Position numbers and translations under genes: made by a program
Notes under the pieces: generated by a model
What the model was told of the DNA's origin: nothing
Databases searched by the model: none
The model's input: only the letters and a program-made list of their open reading frames with translations
Source: Nemertoderma westbladi
Lineage: Eukaryota; Xenacoelomorpha; Nemertodermatida; Nemertodermatidae
Direction: 5' to 3'
Assembly (NCBI GenBank): GCA_032718475.1
Contig: JAUCBJ010006911.1
Span: 21,845 to 85,844 of the forward strand
DNA: 64,000 nt
Part shown: piece by piece, positions 55,577-64,000 of the stretch
Layout of the letters: every line of letters starts with the position of its first letter
Numbering within the stretch: position 1 is the first letter of the stretch

Positions 55577-56781
55577 ATATTGTATTGGAAAATCTGTCTA
55601 TAAATATTGGATTTAGTCCCTCTGCGTTGCGCGTTTTCCGGTTATTCCGTGTGGGACGGATACTGAGACTCATCAAATCGGCGAAAGGCATCCGCAAACT
55701 CTTATTCGCGTTGCTCATCTCTCTCCCGGCGCTGTTCAACATCTTCCTCCTATTGTTCCTAGTGCTGTTCATCTACGCCGTCATTGGCATGCAGGTGTTC
55801 GGAACGGTGAGAACAGAAGACAGCTCGGGGGGCGGCAACGAGGTACTAAACGACGTCGTCAACTTTAAAACATTTTTCAGTTCGTTAGTGATTTTATTTC
55901 GGTTGATGACAGCCGGGGGTTGGAACGACGTCCTCGAGCCATTAATGTCGACAGAACCCCCAGAATGTGATCCTAACATTCAACACACCGGGTTGCTATC
56001 AGGTGACTGCGGGAACCCTTATATCGCAGTGATCTACCTCGTGACATTCCTACTGGTGACCTACATGATAATCATTAATATGTACATCGCCGTTATTCTC
56101 GAGAACTTTAATTTAGCTCACCAGCAGGAGGAGATAGGCATAACTGAGGACGACATAGACATGTTCTATCTCGTGTGGCAGAGGTACGATCCCAAGGCCA
56201 CAGAGTATATTTATCATCACCAATTAACTAACTTTTGCCATGAATTAGACCCTCCTTTGAGATTACCAAGACCGAACAAAATTAAACTCGTCAATCTCGA
56301 AATCCCAATCACTACAGACGATCGTCTTCACTGCCTCGATGTTCTCAGAGCATTGATAAAACACACTCTCGGTGATATAGAGGACACAGACGAATTCACT
56401 CAACTCATCGAGCGCATGGATGATAAATTTAAAGAAGCCTTCCCAACCAGAAAGACTCTGAAGGTCACTTCATCTACGTTCAACCACCAACGACAAGAAT
56501 TCGCAGCTCAGGTTATTCAGCTGGCGTGGAAAAGGTTTAGGATGCGGAAGGGAATACGACGGGCCAGTGCCGTCTACCGCCACAAACGTAGCCTAGGGGA
56601 TGTGTTGCCAGGACAACAGGAGCGGATAGATGCGAGCATGGCGAAGCTCCGGAGTGGACTGGTGCTGCCCGCCCGGCAACGACGGACTAGCACATCTAGC
56701 GAGGCGAGTTTATCGGATAGCAGTATACGATACACGGGTCAGCCCAGCCCTGCCACTCCCAAAAAGGGGAAACCTAGCTAG
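55577..56781 (+). CDS. sodium channel last exon: DIV S4, S5, pore, S6 and C-terminus
   Basis: 1,205 nt, entering in phase 1, with stop TAG at 56779. DIV S4 is SALRVFRLFRVGRILRLIK (five Arg and a Lys). S5 is in ALFNIFLLLFLVLFIYAVIG. The pore is FRLMTAGGWNDVL, where the filter position (GGG at 55915-55917) is Gly instead of the usual Ala, with Ala one place earlier. S6 is IIINMYIAVILENF. The C-terminus has an EF-hand-like part (ITEDDIDMFYLVWQRYDPKA) and an IQ motif for calmodulin (AAQVIQLAWKRFRMRK, about exon residues 277-294), then a basic, Ser/Thr-rich tail ending KKGKPS. Length and order are typical of NaV channels. No PDZ ligand at the end. Confidence 0.98.
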
Positions 56782-57010
56782 CTGGCAATGCTTGGCGATG
56801 GGAGATGCACTTGGCGAATATGTAATGTCTACCTACAGTAACTACTATATTTTTATCACTTACTTAAATACTGTTCTTTTATAATGTAATTATTTCGCTT
56901 GCAATGTAAGCGTATAAATGCCGCATAAATTATACATGCCACATTATTATCAATGTGACATTTAGCAACTACAGTATGTGATCCATACTGCCACTGGCAG
57001 GTACACGTTC
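56782..57010 (+). other. start of the 3' UTR and flank
   Basis: Downstream of the stop. No AATAAA occurs before the MITE at 57011; variants TATAAA (about 56913) and CATAAA (about 56924) are present. The true transcript end cannot be read from the sequence. Confidence 0.5.
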
Positions 57011-57608
57011 GTGGGGACTTCGCGCAGCACGTAGTCGGCAAGCCTTGGCATACGGTTCATATAGAGCAAATGGGGCATGTCTAGTTTGGACCCCATATCC
57101 CATGCTATAAATGTATTCACTCGATATACAATCATATGTTAATCCGCTAGGTGGTGTCAAATTGTTATTCTGCACACTAGTTATAGTGCAGCACTGTACA
57201 GCAGTACCGTACCGGTAGGCCTATGTCATTACTTCTGAGTCTCTAGCGGATCCCCAATTAAATGTCTTAACTTTTCAATTTCGTAAAAGATGGACTTCAT
57301 GATTCTCTACAGGCCACCAAAATTTCAGCTCAGGAAAATGAGGCCTTCTCGAGAAATTTAACATTTTCTAAAAACCACATAATCTGTCGTAGCTGACGTC
57401 AGACTGCATGATTTTTCACCAAACTTTACAAACTTTCTAAACTTTCTCTCTACTACTTACCTACTAAGTTTGGTTCAATTCCGAACGAGCGATGCCGAGA
57501 AATTCGCGTTCAAACATTTACCAGACGGACAGACAGACAGACGGACATGCCCCATTTGCCCTATATGAACCGTATGCCAAGGCTCGCCGACTACGTGTCT
57601 CGCCCCAC
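57011..57608. mobile_element. MITE with about 75-bp terminal inverted repeats
   Basis: The left end is GTGGGGACTTCGCGCAGCAC, then GTAGTCGGCAAGCCTTGGCA. The right end, reverse-complemented, is GTGGGGCGAGACACGTAGTC, then GGCGAGCCTTGGCATACGG. Both continue through TTCATATAG(A/G)GCAAATGGGG and CATGTC. The two forms of terminus match the two ends of the MITE at 50825-51332, so they are one family with different interiors. CAGACAGACAGACGG next to the right repeat parallels the (TCG)n of the other copy. Confidence 0.85.
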
Positions 57609-57954
57609 AGATGTAGAGTTGGACGGGAGACCAGTGCTTGTAAAAAATTTACTGTCTCCTTAAATGCGAGCAGTTTTGTTTTGCATCTTGATTCAGCTTA
57701 TTTCTTCCGAAAGTGAAAATGAATACTTTTATTATTAAATATAAAATGCAGAATAGACAGTATCTAATAACAAATTACAAATCAAGTGTTTGAAAAGAAC
57801 ATAAAACTACTGCTCCACAGCCCAGCGACCCTAAGTGAAAAGGGAAATTCAATTATATACCATATATTTTAATAAGAAATTACATTATAGGATACTTTAT
57901 TGAATTAGTCCAAAAATAAGCAAAATTCCGCCTACTAAATTTAGTAGTCAGAAG
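57609..57954. other. AT-rich spacer
   Basis: Nothing recognised between the MITE and the 13-bp satellite. Confidence 0.5.
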
Positions 57955-58943
57955 AATGTACAGAATGTATCTACAAAATGTATCTACAGAATGTATCTAC
58001 AGAATGTATCTGCAGAATGTATCTACAGAGTGTATCTACAGAATGTATCTACAGAATGTATCTACAGAATGTATCTACTGAATGTATCTACAGAATGTAT
58101 CTACAGAATGTATCTACAGAATGTATCTACAGAATGTATCTACTGAATGTATCTACAGAATGTATCTACAGAATGTATCTACAGAATGTATCCACAGAAT
58201 GTATCTACAGAATGTATCTACAGAATGTATCTACAGAATGTATCTACAGAATGTATCTACAGAATGTATCTACTGAATGTATCTACAGAATGTATCTACA
58301 GAATGTATCTACAGAATGTATCTACAGAATGTATCTACAGAATGTATCTACTGAATGTATCTACAGAATGTATCTACAGAATGTATCTACAGAATGTATC
58401 TACAGAATGTATCTACTGAATGTATCTACAGAATGTATCTACAGAATGTATCTACTGAATGTATCTACAGAATGTATCTACAGAATGTATCTACAGAATG
58501 TATCTACTGAATGTATCTACAGAATGTATCTACAGAATGTATCTACAGAATGTATCTACAGAATGTATCTACAGAATGTATCTACAGAATGTATCTACAG
58601 AATGTATCTACAGAATGTATCTACAGAATGTATCTACAGAATGTATCTACAGAATGTATCTACTGAATGTATCTACAGAATGTATCTACAGAATGTATCT
58701 ACAGAATGTATCCACAGAATGTATCTACAGAATGTATCTACAGAATGTATCTACAGAATGTATCTACAGAATGTATCTACAGAATGTATCTACAGAATGT
58801 ATCTACAGAATGTATCTACAGAATGTATCTACAGAATGTATCTACAGAATGTATCTACAGAATGTATCTACAGAATGTATCTACAGAATGTATCTACAGA
58901 ATGTATCTACAGAATGTATCTACAGAATGTATCTACAGAAAGA
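57955..58943. repeat. 13-bp minisatellite (CAGAATGTATCTA), about 76 copies, left part
   Basis: Nearly perfect 13-bp tandem units. Rare variants are CTGAATG, CAAAATG, ATCCACA and ATCTGCA. All three + strand frames lack stops, so they are open as the 13-residue repeat MYLQNVSTECIYR. Its right edge is the 5' end of an inserted LINE; the array continues at 61464. Confidence 0.95.
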
Positions 58944-60984
58944 TTTAGAAAAAATTTGTGAAAAACATGTTCAGAAAAAAATAGTATCACCTCGAAAAAT
59001 GCCCGATAAACCTTGGATGACTGAATCTCTTGTATCCAGTACTATACAAAAAAATAAGTTATACCGGAAGTACTTAAAAAACCCAACAGAATCAAACCAC
59101 TCAATATTTAAAAAGTACCGTAATCAATTAACATCTTCACTACGCTCAGCAGAAAAACTATACTACCATAAACAATTTCAAGAGAACTCAAACAATATAA
59201 AAAAAACATGGTTGATTATAAACGCTGCTCTATCTAAATCTAAGAAATTAAACATTCCTAGTCAGTTAACAGTTCGATCAGAAAACGCAATAGAAACTAT
59301 CACAGATCCTTCCAGAATCGCAACTATTCTAAATAATCATTTTGCTACGATAGGACCACTACTTAATAACAAAATCCCTTCATCAAACCGCTCCCCACTG
59401 CGCCATATCCAACACTCTAACAGACATTCTAACTCATTTTCATTAGTAGAAACTTCACCTGTAGAAGTGCAATACTACCTTCTTCATCTCAATCCTAAAT
59501 CCGCTTCTAATGATACTCTTCCAACTAAACTTATAATGTTAGCAGCTCAACCTATTTCTATCCATCTCAATTACTTAATAAACCTCTCCATCTCGCTCGG
59601 CTTTTTTCCAGATTCACTTAAAATTGCGAAAATTATCCCATCTTTCAAATCTGAAGACCCATCCGATCCAAACAATTATAGACCCATATCCCTTTTGCCT
59701 GTACTTAGTAAAATAATAGAACAAATAATCAATTCACAGTTACTTTCATATCTCAATAAATTATCAATTCTCTCATCCTCCCAATATGGTTTCCGTCATA
59801 AAATCTCAACATCTCATGCATTACTTTCTGTAGTTGAAAAAATCCATCAGGCCTTAGACGATAAGAACTCAACATGCGCCATTTACATAGACCTAAAAAA
59901 AGCATTTGACACCATCAATCACGAGATTCTCCTCAAAAAACTTGAATGTTACGGTATTCGCGGCATCCCCTTACAATTAATAACTAGTTTTTTATCATCT
60001 AGACTCCAATTTGTTTCTATCTCTAATCATCATTCATCCCTTCTACCTCTAACCTGCGGTGTGCCGCAAGGCGGGGTTCTGTCACCATTACTATTTCTTC
60101 TATATATTAATGACCTACCTAAATGTACTAACCTACTAACTACTCTCTTTGCCGACGATACGACTCTCTTTCAGTCAGCAAACAATATAACGAACCTAAT
60201 TACTGATACTAATTTAGAATTGAACAAGCTGTCTGATTGGTTGATCGATAATCGCCTCTCTCTAAATCTTTCCAAAACTGAATATACTATTTATACGAAC
60301 TACCGGCATAATTTAGATAATCTACCTCCAATAAAAATAAATTCCAATAATGTAAAAAAATCCCAATGTACAAAATTCTTAGGCATCTATGTAGACAATA
60401 AACTCTCATGGAAACCTCACATAAAATATATTACTAAGAAAATTTCTAGAACTTCAGGCATTTTTTATAGGTTGCGCCATATTTTTCCTCTGAATATTCT
60501 ACGTCAGCTGTACTTTACTTTGATACACCCCTACCTATCTTATGGACTAATTCTGTGGGGGAGTACATACTCTACTATAATAAAACAGCTTTGTACTAAG
60601 GTAAATAAAATAATCAGATGTATAACATTTTCTCAATATCAAGCCTCTTCAAATCCCATTTACAAAACACTCCACATTCTACCTCTTAATCTACTATATA
60701 AACATCAACTAGCGCTCTTCATGTATGACATAAATAATTCTCAATCCGGAACTACTGATATAGGAATTTTTTTTAGAAAAACTGAATCAATACACAGGTA
60801 CCTCACTCGCTCTTCCTCTTGCGGCGATTATTACATACAAACTGCCCGCCTCACGTCTACCCAACAATCCGTAAGCTTCCAAGGCCCCCTGATCTGGAAT
60901 GTCATCCCACCCTATATCCGGGAAAAGAAATCCAAAACTTCATTTTCCCGAAATTACAAAAAAATACTGTTCTCTCAAATATAA
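58939..60984 (+). CDS. LINE reverse transcriptase (intact, fused to satellite repeats)
   Basis: About 680 codons of LINE ORF2 without a stop. Order: linker (MPDKPWMTESLVSSTIQKNK), RT motif 1 (NNYRPISLLPVLSKIIEQII), motif 2 (QYGFRHKISTSHALLSVVEK), motif A (AIYIDLKKAFDTINHEILL), motif B (GVPQGGVLSPLLFLLYINDL), motif C (TLFADDTTLF), then FLGIYVDNKLSWKPHIKYI and a C-terminal domain. The motif forms suit the jockey/CR1/L2 group. All three catalytic Asp are present. The endonuclease is missing. Upstream, the frame stays open through about 160 codons of satellite (ATG at 58459), so a fusion ORF of 841 codons exists. Codon use is AT-rich like its surroundings. Confidence 0.85.
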   Translation, partial: KDLEKICEKHVQKKIVSPRKMPDKPWMTESLVSSTIQKNKLYRKYLKNPTESNHSIFKKYRNQLTSSLRSAEKLYYHKQFQENSNNIKKTWLIINAALSKSKKLNIPSQLTVRSENAIETITDPSRIATILNNHFATIGPLLNNKIPSSNRSPLRHIQHSNRHSNSFSLVETSPVEVQYYLLHLNPKSASNDTLPTKLIMLAAQPISIHLNYLINLSISLGFFPDSLKIAKIIPSFKSEDPSDPNNYRPISLLPVLSKIIEQIINSQLLSYLNKLSILSSSQYGFRHKISTSHALLSVVEKIHQALDDKNSTCAIYIDLKKAFDTINHEILLKKLECYGIRGIPLQLITSFLSSRLQFVSISNHHSSLLPLTCGVPQGGVLSPLLFLLYINDLPKCTNLLTTLFADDTTLFQSANNITNLITDTNLELNKLSDWLIDNRLSLNLSKTEYTIYTNYRHNLDNLPPIKINSNNVKKSQCTKFLGIYVDNKLSWKPHIKYITKKISRTSGIFYRLRHIFPLNILRQLYFTLIHPYLSYGLILWGSTYSTIIKQLCTKVNKIIRCITFSQYQASSNPIYKTLHILPLNLLYKHQLALFMYDINNSQSGTTDIGIFFRKTESIHRYLTRSSSCGDYYIQTARLTSTQQSVSFQGPLIWNVIPPYIREKKSKTSFSRNYKKILFSQI

Positions 60985-61463
60985 TAGGTCTCCACTAATT
61001 CCATATACTCAAAAATCCTTTACTATATCCTTCCCTCACTCTACCTTATTGTATTCAAATTTAAAAAAATAAATCCAAAATATTACACTTCATGTCTTTT
61101 TCGCTAGTCGAAAGACTAGTCGAAGATAGACTAGTCGAAATCCACAGGAAAAATTTTAAAATTTTAAATTCTAAAATACTGCTATCTAAAACATCAGTAA
61201 ATTTTACAACTCTGAAGTATTATCTTTTATAGAAACCAAACACGGCACCCCCCACCCTCCCCCCCCCCCCTTCCCCCTCAGTATCTATCAGCAACTGCAG
61301 TTGGGCTATACTAGCTTCGCTATTGCCCGGCCGCAGTAGCAGCACCAAGACCACACTTTAACATTTCCTTATTATATATTGCAACAATATTTTATTGTGT
61401 GCGATTTAATTTGATAGATACGAAAGAAATTAATATACTTAATACTTAATACTTACTTACTTA
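58944..61463 (+). mobile_element. 5'-truncated LINE inserted in the 13-bp satellite
   Basis: The LINE runs from AGATTTAGAAAAAATTTG to an (ACTT)n tail (ACTTAATACTTACTTACTTA). On the left the satellite ends CTACAGAA; on the right it resumes ACAGAATGTATC, consistent with a short ACAGAA target duplication. It carries an intact RT but lacks the endonuclease, as expected for truncated target-primed insertion. The 3' UTR (60988-61440) includes a GACTAGTCGA palindrome cluster at 61105-61140 and a poly-C stretch at 61246-61275. Confidence 0.75.
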
Positions 61464-61940
61464 CTTACAGAATGTATCTACAGAATGTATCTACAGAATG
61501 TATCTACAGAATGTATCTACAGAATGTATCTACAGAATGTATCTACAGAATGTATCTACAGAATGTATCTACAGAATGTATCTACAGAATGTATCTACAG
61601 AATGTATCTACAGAATGTATCTACAAAATATATCTACAGAATGTATCTACAGAATGTATCTACAGAATGTATCTACAGAATGTATCTACAGAATGTATCT
61701 ACAGAATGTATCTACAGAATGTATCTACTGAATGTATCTACTGAATGTATCTACAGAATGTATCTACAGAATGTATCTACAAAATGTATCTACAGAATGT
61801 ATCTACAGAATGTATCTACAAAATGTATCTACAGAATGTATCTACAGAATGTATCTACAGAATGTATCTACAGAATGTATCTACTGAATGTATCTACAGA
61901 ATGTATCTACAGAATGTATCTACAGAATGTATCTACAGAA
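61464..61940. repeat. 13-bp minisatellite, right part, about 36 copies
   Basis: The same CAGAATGTATCTA unit as 57955-58943, in the same orientation, with CAAAATG and CTGAATG variants. It ends in CTACAGAATCTCCATAG. Confidence 0.95.
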
Positions 61941-62370
61941 TCTCCATAGTAGGCCTACTAGATTGGATACAAGGACATATAGATATATTCTGAAAGGTAT
62001 TGGACGGGCTTTGCATTTCCGTGGTCACACAACTAAAATACTCGCTTCTGATTGGGTAATCATGACCTACTATACTTATCTATAGTACTGTAGGTCACGG
62101 GGTAATAGCCAATTGCACGAAATTTTGATCGGGGTCCGTTCTCAAAAGTACCTCCTTCTACAGTTTTGGTGCACTGACTATCCTTTTATAGAATCCTTGG
62201 AGGAATTTTTGAATTTATTTTTCTAAATAATTTTATTGCACTATTTTTGCGACATGAAGTCATGCAATTTTCATTTTAATAGACTACACAGGCTTTAATC
62301 GAACTTTTCTCGAGAACTAGATCGAAATTCAAAATCCATCTAAGGAATCTATTCAGGAGAGACAGGATTC
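61941..62370. other. spacer, nothing recognised
   Basis: Single-copy DNA with no supported ORF or repeat. Confidence 0.5.
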
Positions 62371-62463
62371 CAGTAAGAGATAGCGGCTCGGGTCTGGTAC
62401 AGAGTAAGAGATAGCGGCTCGGGTCTGGTACAGAGTAAGAGATAGCGGCTCGGGTCTGGTACA
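62371..62463. repeat. 31-bp tandem repeat, three copies
   Basis: AGTAAGAGATAGCGGCTCGG plus GTCTGGTACAG, three perfect copies. Apparently a young tandem duplication. Confidence 0.9.
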
Positions 62464-63379
62464 GGGCTTTCTAACAAAAAAATAAGCCAAATTAGATAAA
62501 GATTGAAGGAGGAGATGTTTAGTGACTAAAAGTGTACGGAAATGGAGTTAGGCGTAAATGACAAAAACAAATCTCTTTTTTGAACCTTCCCACACAAACT
62601 GTCGGTGAATATGAAAGAAAGTCAGTTTAATATTGTCCGGCGATTGATAAACTAACTAAAAGATTAAAAGATCGGAGATTTCAGTTCCGATAAGATTTCT
62701 TTGTGTTTGGTGGAATCTAGGCTGTCTGCCTGTATGTCTGTCTGTTTGTCTTTTGATATAGAACGAAAAGTGCAAGTAGTAGTGTAAAAAAAAACAGTCA
62801 AGACTTGGTCTGATTTTTTACAAAAGTTTTACCATCGACCACAAAAACCTCACAAGAATTGTTTATGGTGCGAAAAGTGCAAGTATTGAAAAAAACAGAA
62901 TAACTTGAAAACGAATAGTATTGCGAAACCGCGTAAAGATTTGAAATCTCCGTAAAATTTTAATCTCAATGAAACAATAAAAAATATAATATTTTTCCCG
63001 AATTCGATTACCCCCCCCCCCCCCCCCCCTTATTATGCATGCGGTTTTGTTAAAGTGATTTTTATATTATTTTTATCATTATAATTTTACGCATGAATTA
63101 GCAAGATCGCAGGATCAGCAACACAAGAAACACTAATTTTTGACACTAAAATATGTTGGTCGTATTAGTGAATGTCTGGTGCGAAAAATATATCTAGACC
63201 AATGTACACCCCCCCCCCCTCCCCCCTCCCCCTGTACATTTGATCTAGATATGTATTTGCATCAACTTTACATTGGGCAAAGTTGATTAATAGGTTTAAT
63301 TTTAAAGACAAACGTCGACCCATTAACAAGGGGGTGGTTTGTTTAGACCATTTTTGAGGAACCATTATTTGAGTGTATG
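62464..63379. other. spacer with poly-C tracts and a hairpin
   Basis: A run of 19 C occurs at about 63010-63029. 63190-63208 and 63233-63252 are inverted (ATATCTAGACCAATGTACA against TGTACATTTGATCTAGATAT, one indel), with a C-rich loop. No coding seen. Confidence 0.6.
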
Positions 63380-63541
63380 TGTGGCACACTATGTGTGGGG
63401 CATTATGTGTGGCGCATTATGTGTGGCGCATTATGTGTGGGGCATTATGTGTGGCGCATTATGTGTGGCGCATTATGTGTGGCGCATTATGTGTGGGGCA
63501 TTATGTGTGGCGCAATATGTGTGGCGCATTATGTGTGCCGC
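63380..63541. repeat. 14-bp minisatellite (GTGTGGCGCATTAT), about 11 copies
   Basis: Tandem GTGTGGCGCATTAT or GTGTGGGGCATTAT units. Two overlapping ORFs over it (GALCVAHYVWRIM repeats) are artefacts. Confidence 0.93.
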
Positions 63542-63930
63542 ATACAAATTTGACATTTTGGAATATTATTTTGTTTTTAACGTGCACTGTACAATTACAA
63601 TATTGCGTTTCCTAGGAACAGCCAGCCAATTCCTACTGTTATGGGGCCTAAAAGTCACCCGCACACCAAGTGCTAATGGGGTTAACCTTTTTAACAATCA
63701 AGACAATTGATTATCAACCACCCTTTCATCTACACTAGGCCAATGCACCCACCAATTTGTATCGCTATGTTCATAATATTCTATGTATATAGATTAATTA
63801 TTGATTTAACACAGTATTGTGCCGAAATATTGTAATTACTGCAATGAATTTATTCAATGAAAATTAACTTTATCTTAGTTAAAAGCATTGCCTGCAATAT
63901 AGTGTCTTAATTCAGTCCCCCCCCCCCCCC
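63542..63930. other. spacer with poly-C tract
   Basis: AT-rich DNA with a C run at 63918-63930, directly before the repeat end at 63931. Nothing else recognised. Confidence 0.5.
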
Positions 63931-64000
63931 TGTTCGCGCTTTTAGACCTTTAACAGTTTAACCTGCTAATTTATATGTCTATTAATACCTGACAGCCCAA
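63931..64000 (+). mobile_element. start of a second copy of the 5966-7143 element
   Basis: TGTTCGCGCTTTTAGACCTT, then TARCAGTTTAACCTGC, matches the reverse complement of 7096-7143 over about 45 bp, starting at the same TGTTCGCG terminus. The copy runs out of the window. Confidence 0.6.

Larger units (their letters stand above)
8068..56781 (+). other. voltage-gated sodium channel gene (NaV2-like), 3' half, 10 exons
   Basis: Exons at 8068-8244, 8577-8685, 15774-15857, 23965-24092, 24456-24593, 39007-39132 or 39536-39649, 42116-42247, 43790-43928 and 55577-56781 join in frame. They encode DIII S3 to the C-terminus of a four-domain cation channel. All introns have GT-AG ends with matching phases. 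The DIII filter is Glu and the DIV filter is Gly, unlike the DEKA ring of NaV1. The product would be a plasma-membrane channel that opens on depolarisation; family knowledge says DEEA-type NaV2 channels pass Ca2+ and Na+ and inactivate slowly. The exons for DI, DII and early DIII must lie upstream of the window, since I could not find them in 1-8067. Confidence 0.95.

Noticed and set aside
55545-55979. - strand ORFs of 75 and 68 codons
   Set aside because: Shadows of the last channel exon.
63339-63710. Cys/Trp-rich ORFs over the 14-bp array
   Set aside because: Repeat artefact.

Overview
This window comes from an animal genome, most likely a non-insect (probably marine) invertebrate. It carries the 3' half of a four-domain voltage-gated cation channel gene on the + strand, spread over about 48.7 kb. 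The channel sequence runs from the S3/S4 part of domain III to the stop codon after an IQ-type C-terminus. It is closest to invertebrate NaV2 (BSC1/DSC1-like) sodium-channel relatives: the domain III filter residue is Glu, not the Lys of NaV1. The domain IV filter position is Gly where most relatives have Ala. The first half of the channel (domains I, II and the start of III) is not in the window, and nothing narrows the species further.

Layout. 1-8067: upstream intron made of 17-bp minisatellites in both orientations, broken by nested transposons (an LTR element with CCTTG target duplication, an RTE-type LINE fragment, a tRNA-derived SINE, and a second TG...CA element with AAGAC target duplication). 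8068-8685: two DIII exons (S3-S4; S4-S5 linker and S5). 8686-15773: intron with LINE relics, including an almost full-length antisense RTE copy and an open ORF with a CCHC/nuclease-like C-terminal domain. 15774-15857: DIII turret exon, whose splice donor is the first unit of a 7.9-kb array of 38-bp repeats. 23965-24593: DIII pore and S6 exons. 24594-39006: a 14.4-kb intron with 45-bp, 69-bp and 83-bp arrays and a second RTE copy split by a solo LTR. 39007-39649: two tandem, in-frame exons that each encode a DIII-DIV linker (inactivation gate). 42116-43928: DIV S1 and S2-S3 exons with 39-bp and 29-bp arrays around them. 43929-55576: an 11.6-kb intron with a 5.1-kb array of 31-bp units, a foldback element, a MITE and an array of tRNA T-arm-like units. 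55577-56781: one long final exon (DIV S4 to C-terminus). 56782-64000: downstream flank with a second MITE, a 13-bp satellite into which a 5'-truncated LINE with an intact RT has inserted, and poly-C tracts.

Adding up the spans, tandem arrays make up roughly 45% of the window and recognisable transposons much of the rest; channel exons are only about 2.3 kb. Nearly all the long open reading frames are artefacts of arrays whose units lack stops. The points most worth following up are the pair of alternative inactivation-gate exons, the Glu/Gly pore signature, and the array that repeats a 5' splice site about 200 times directly after a coding exon.
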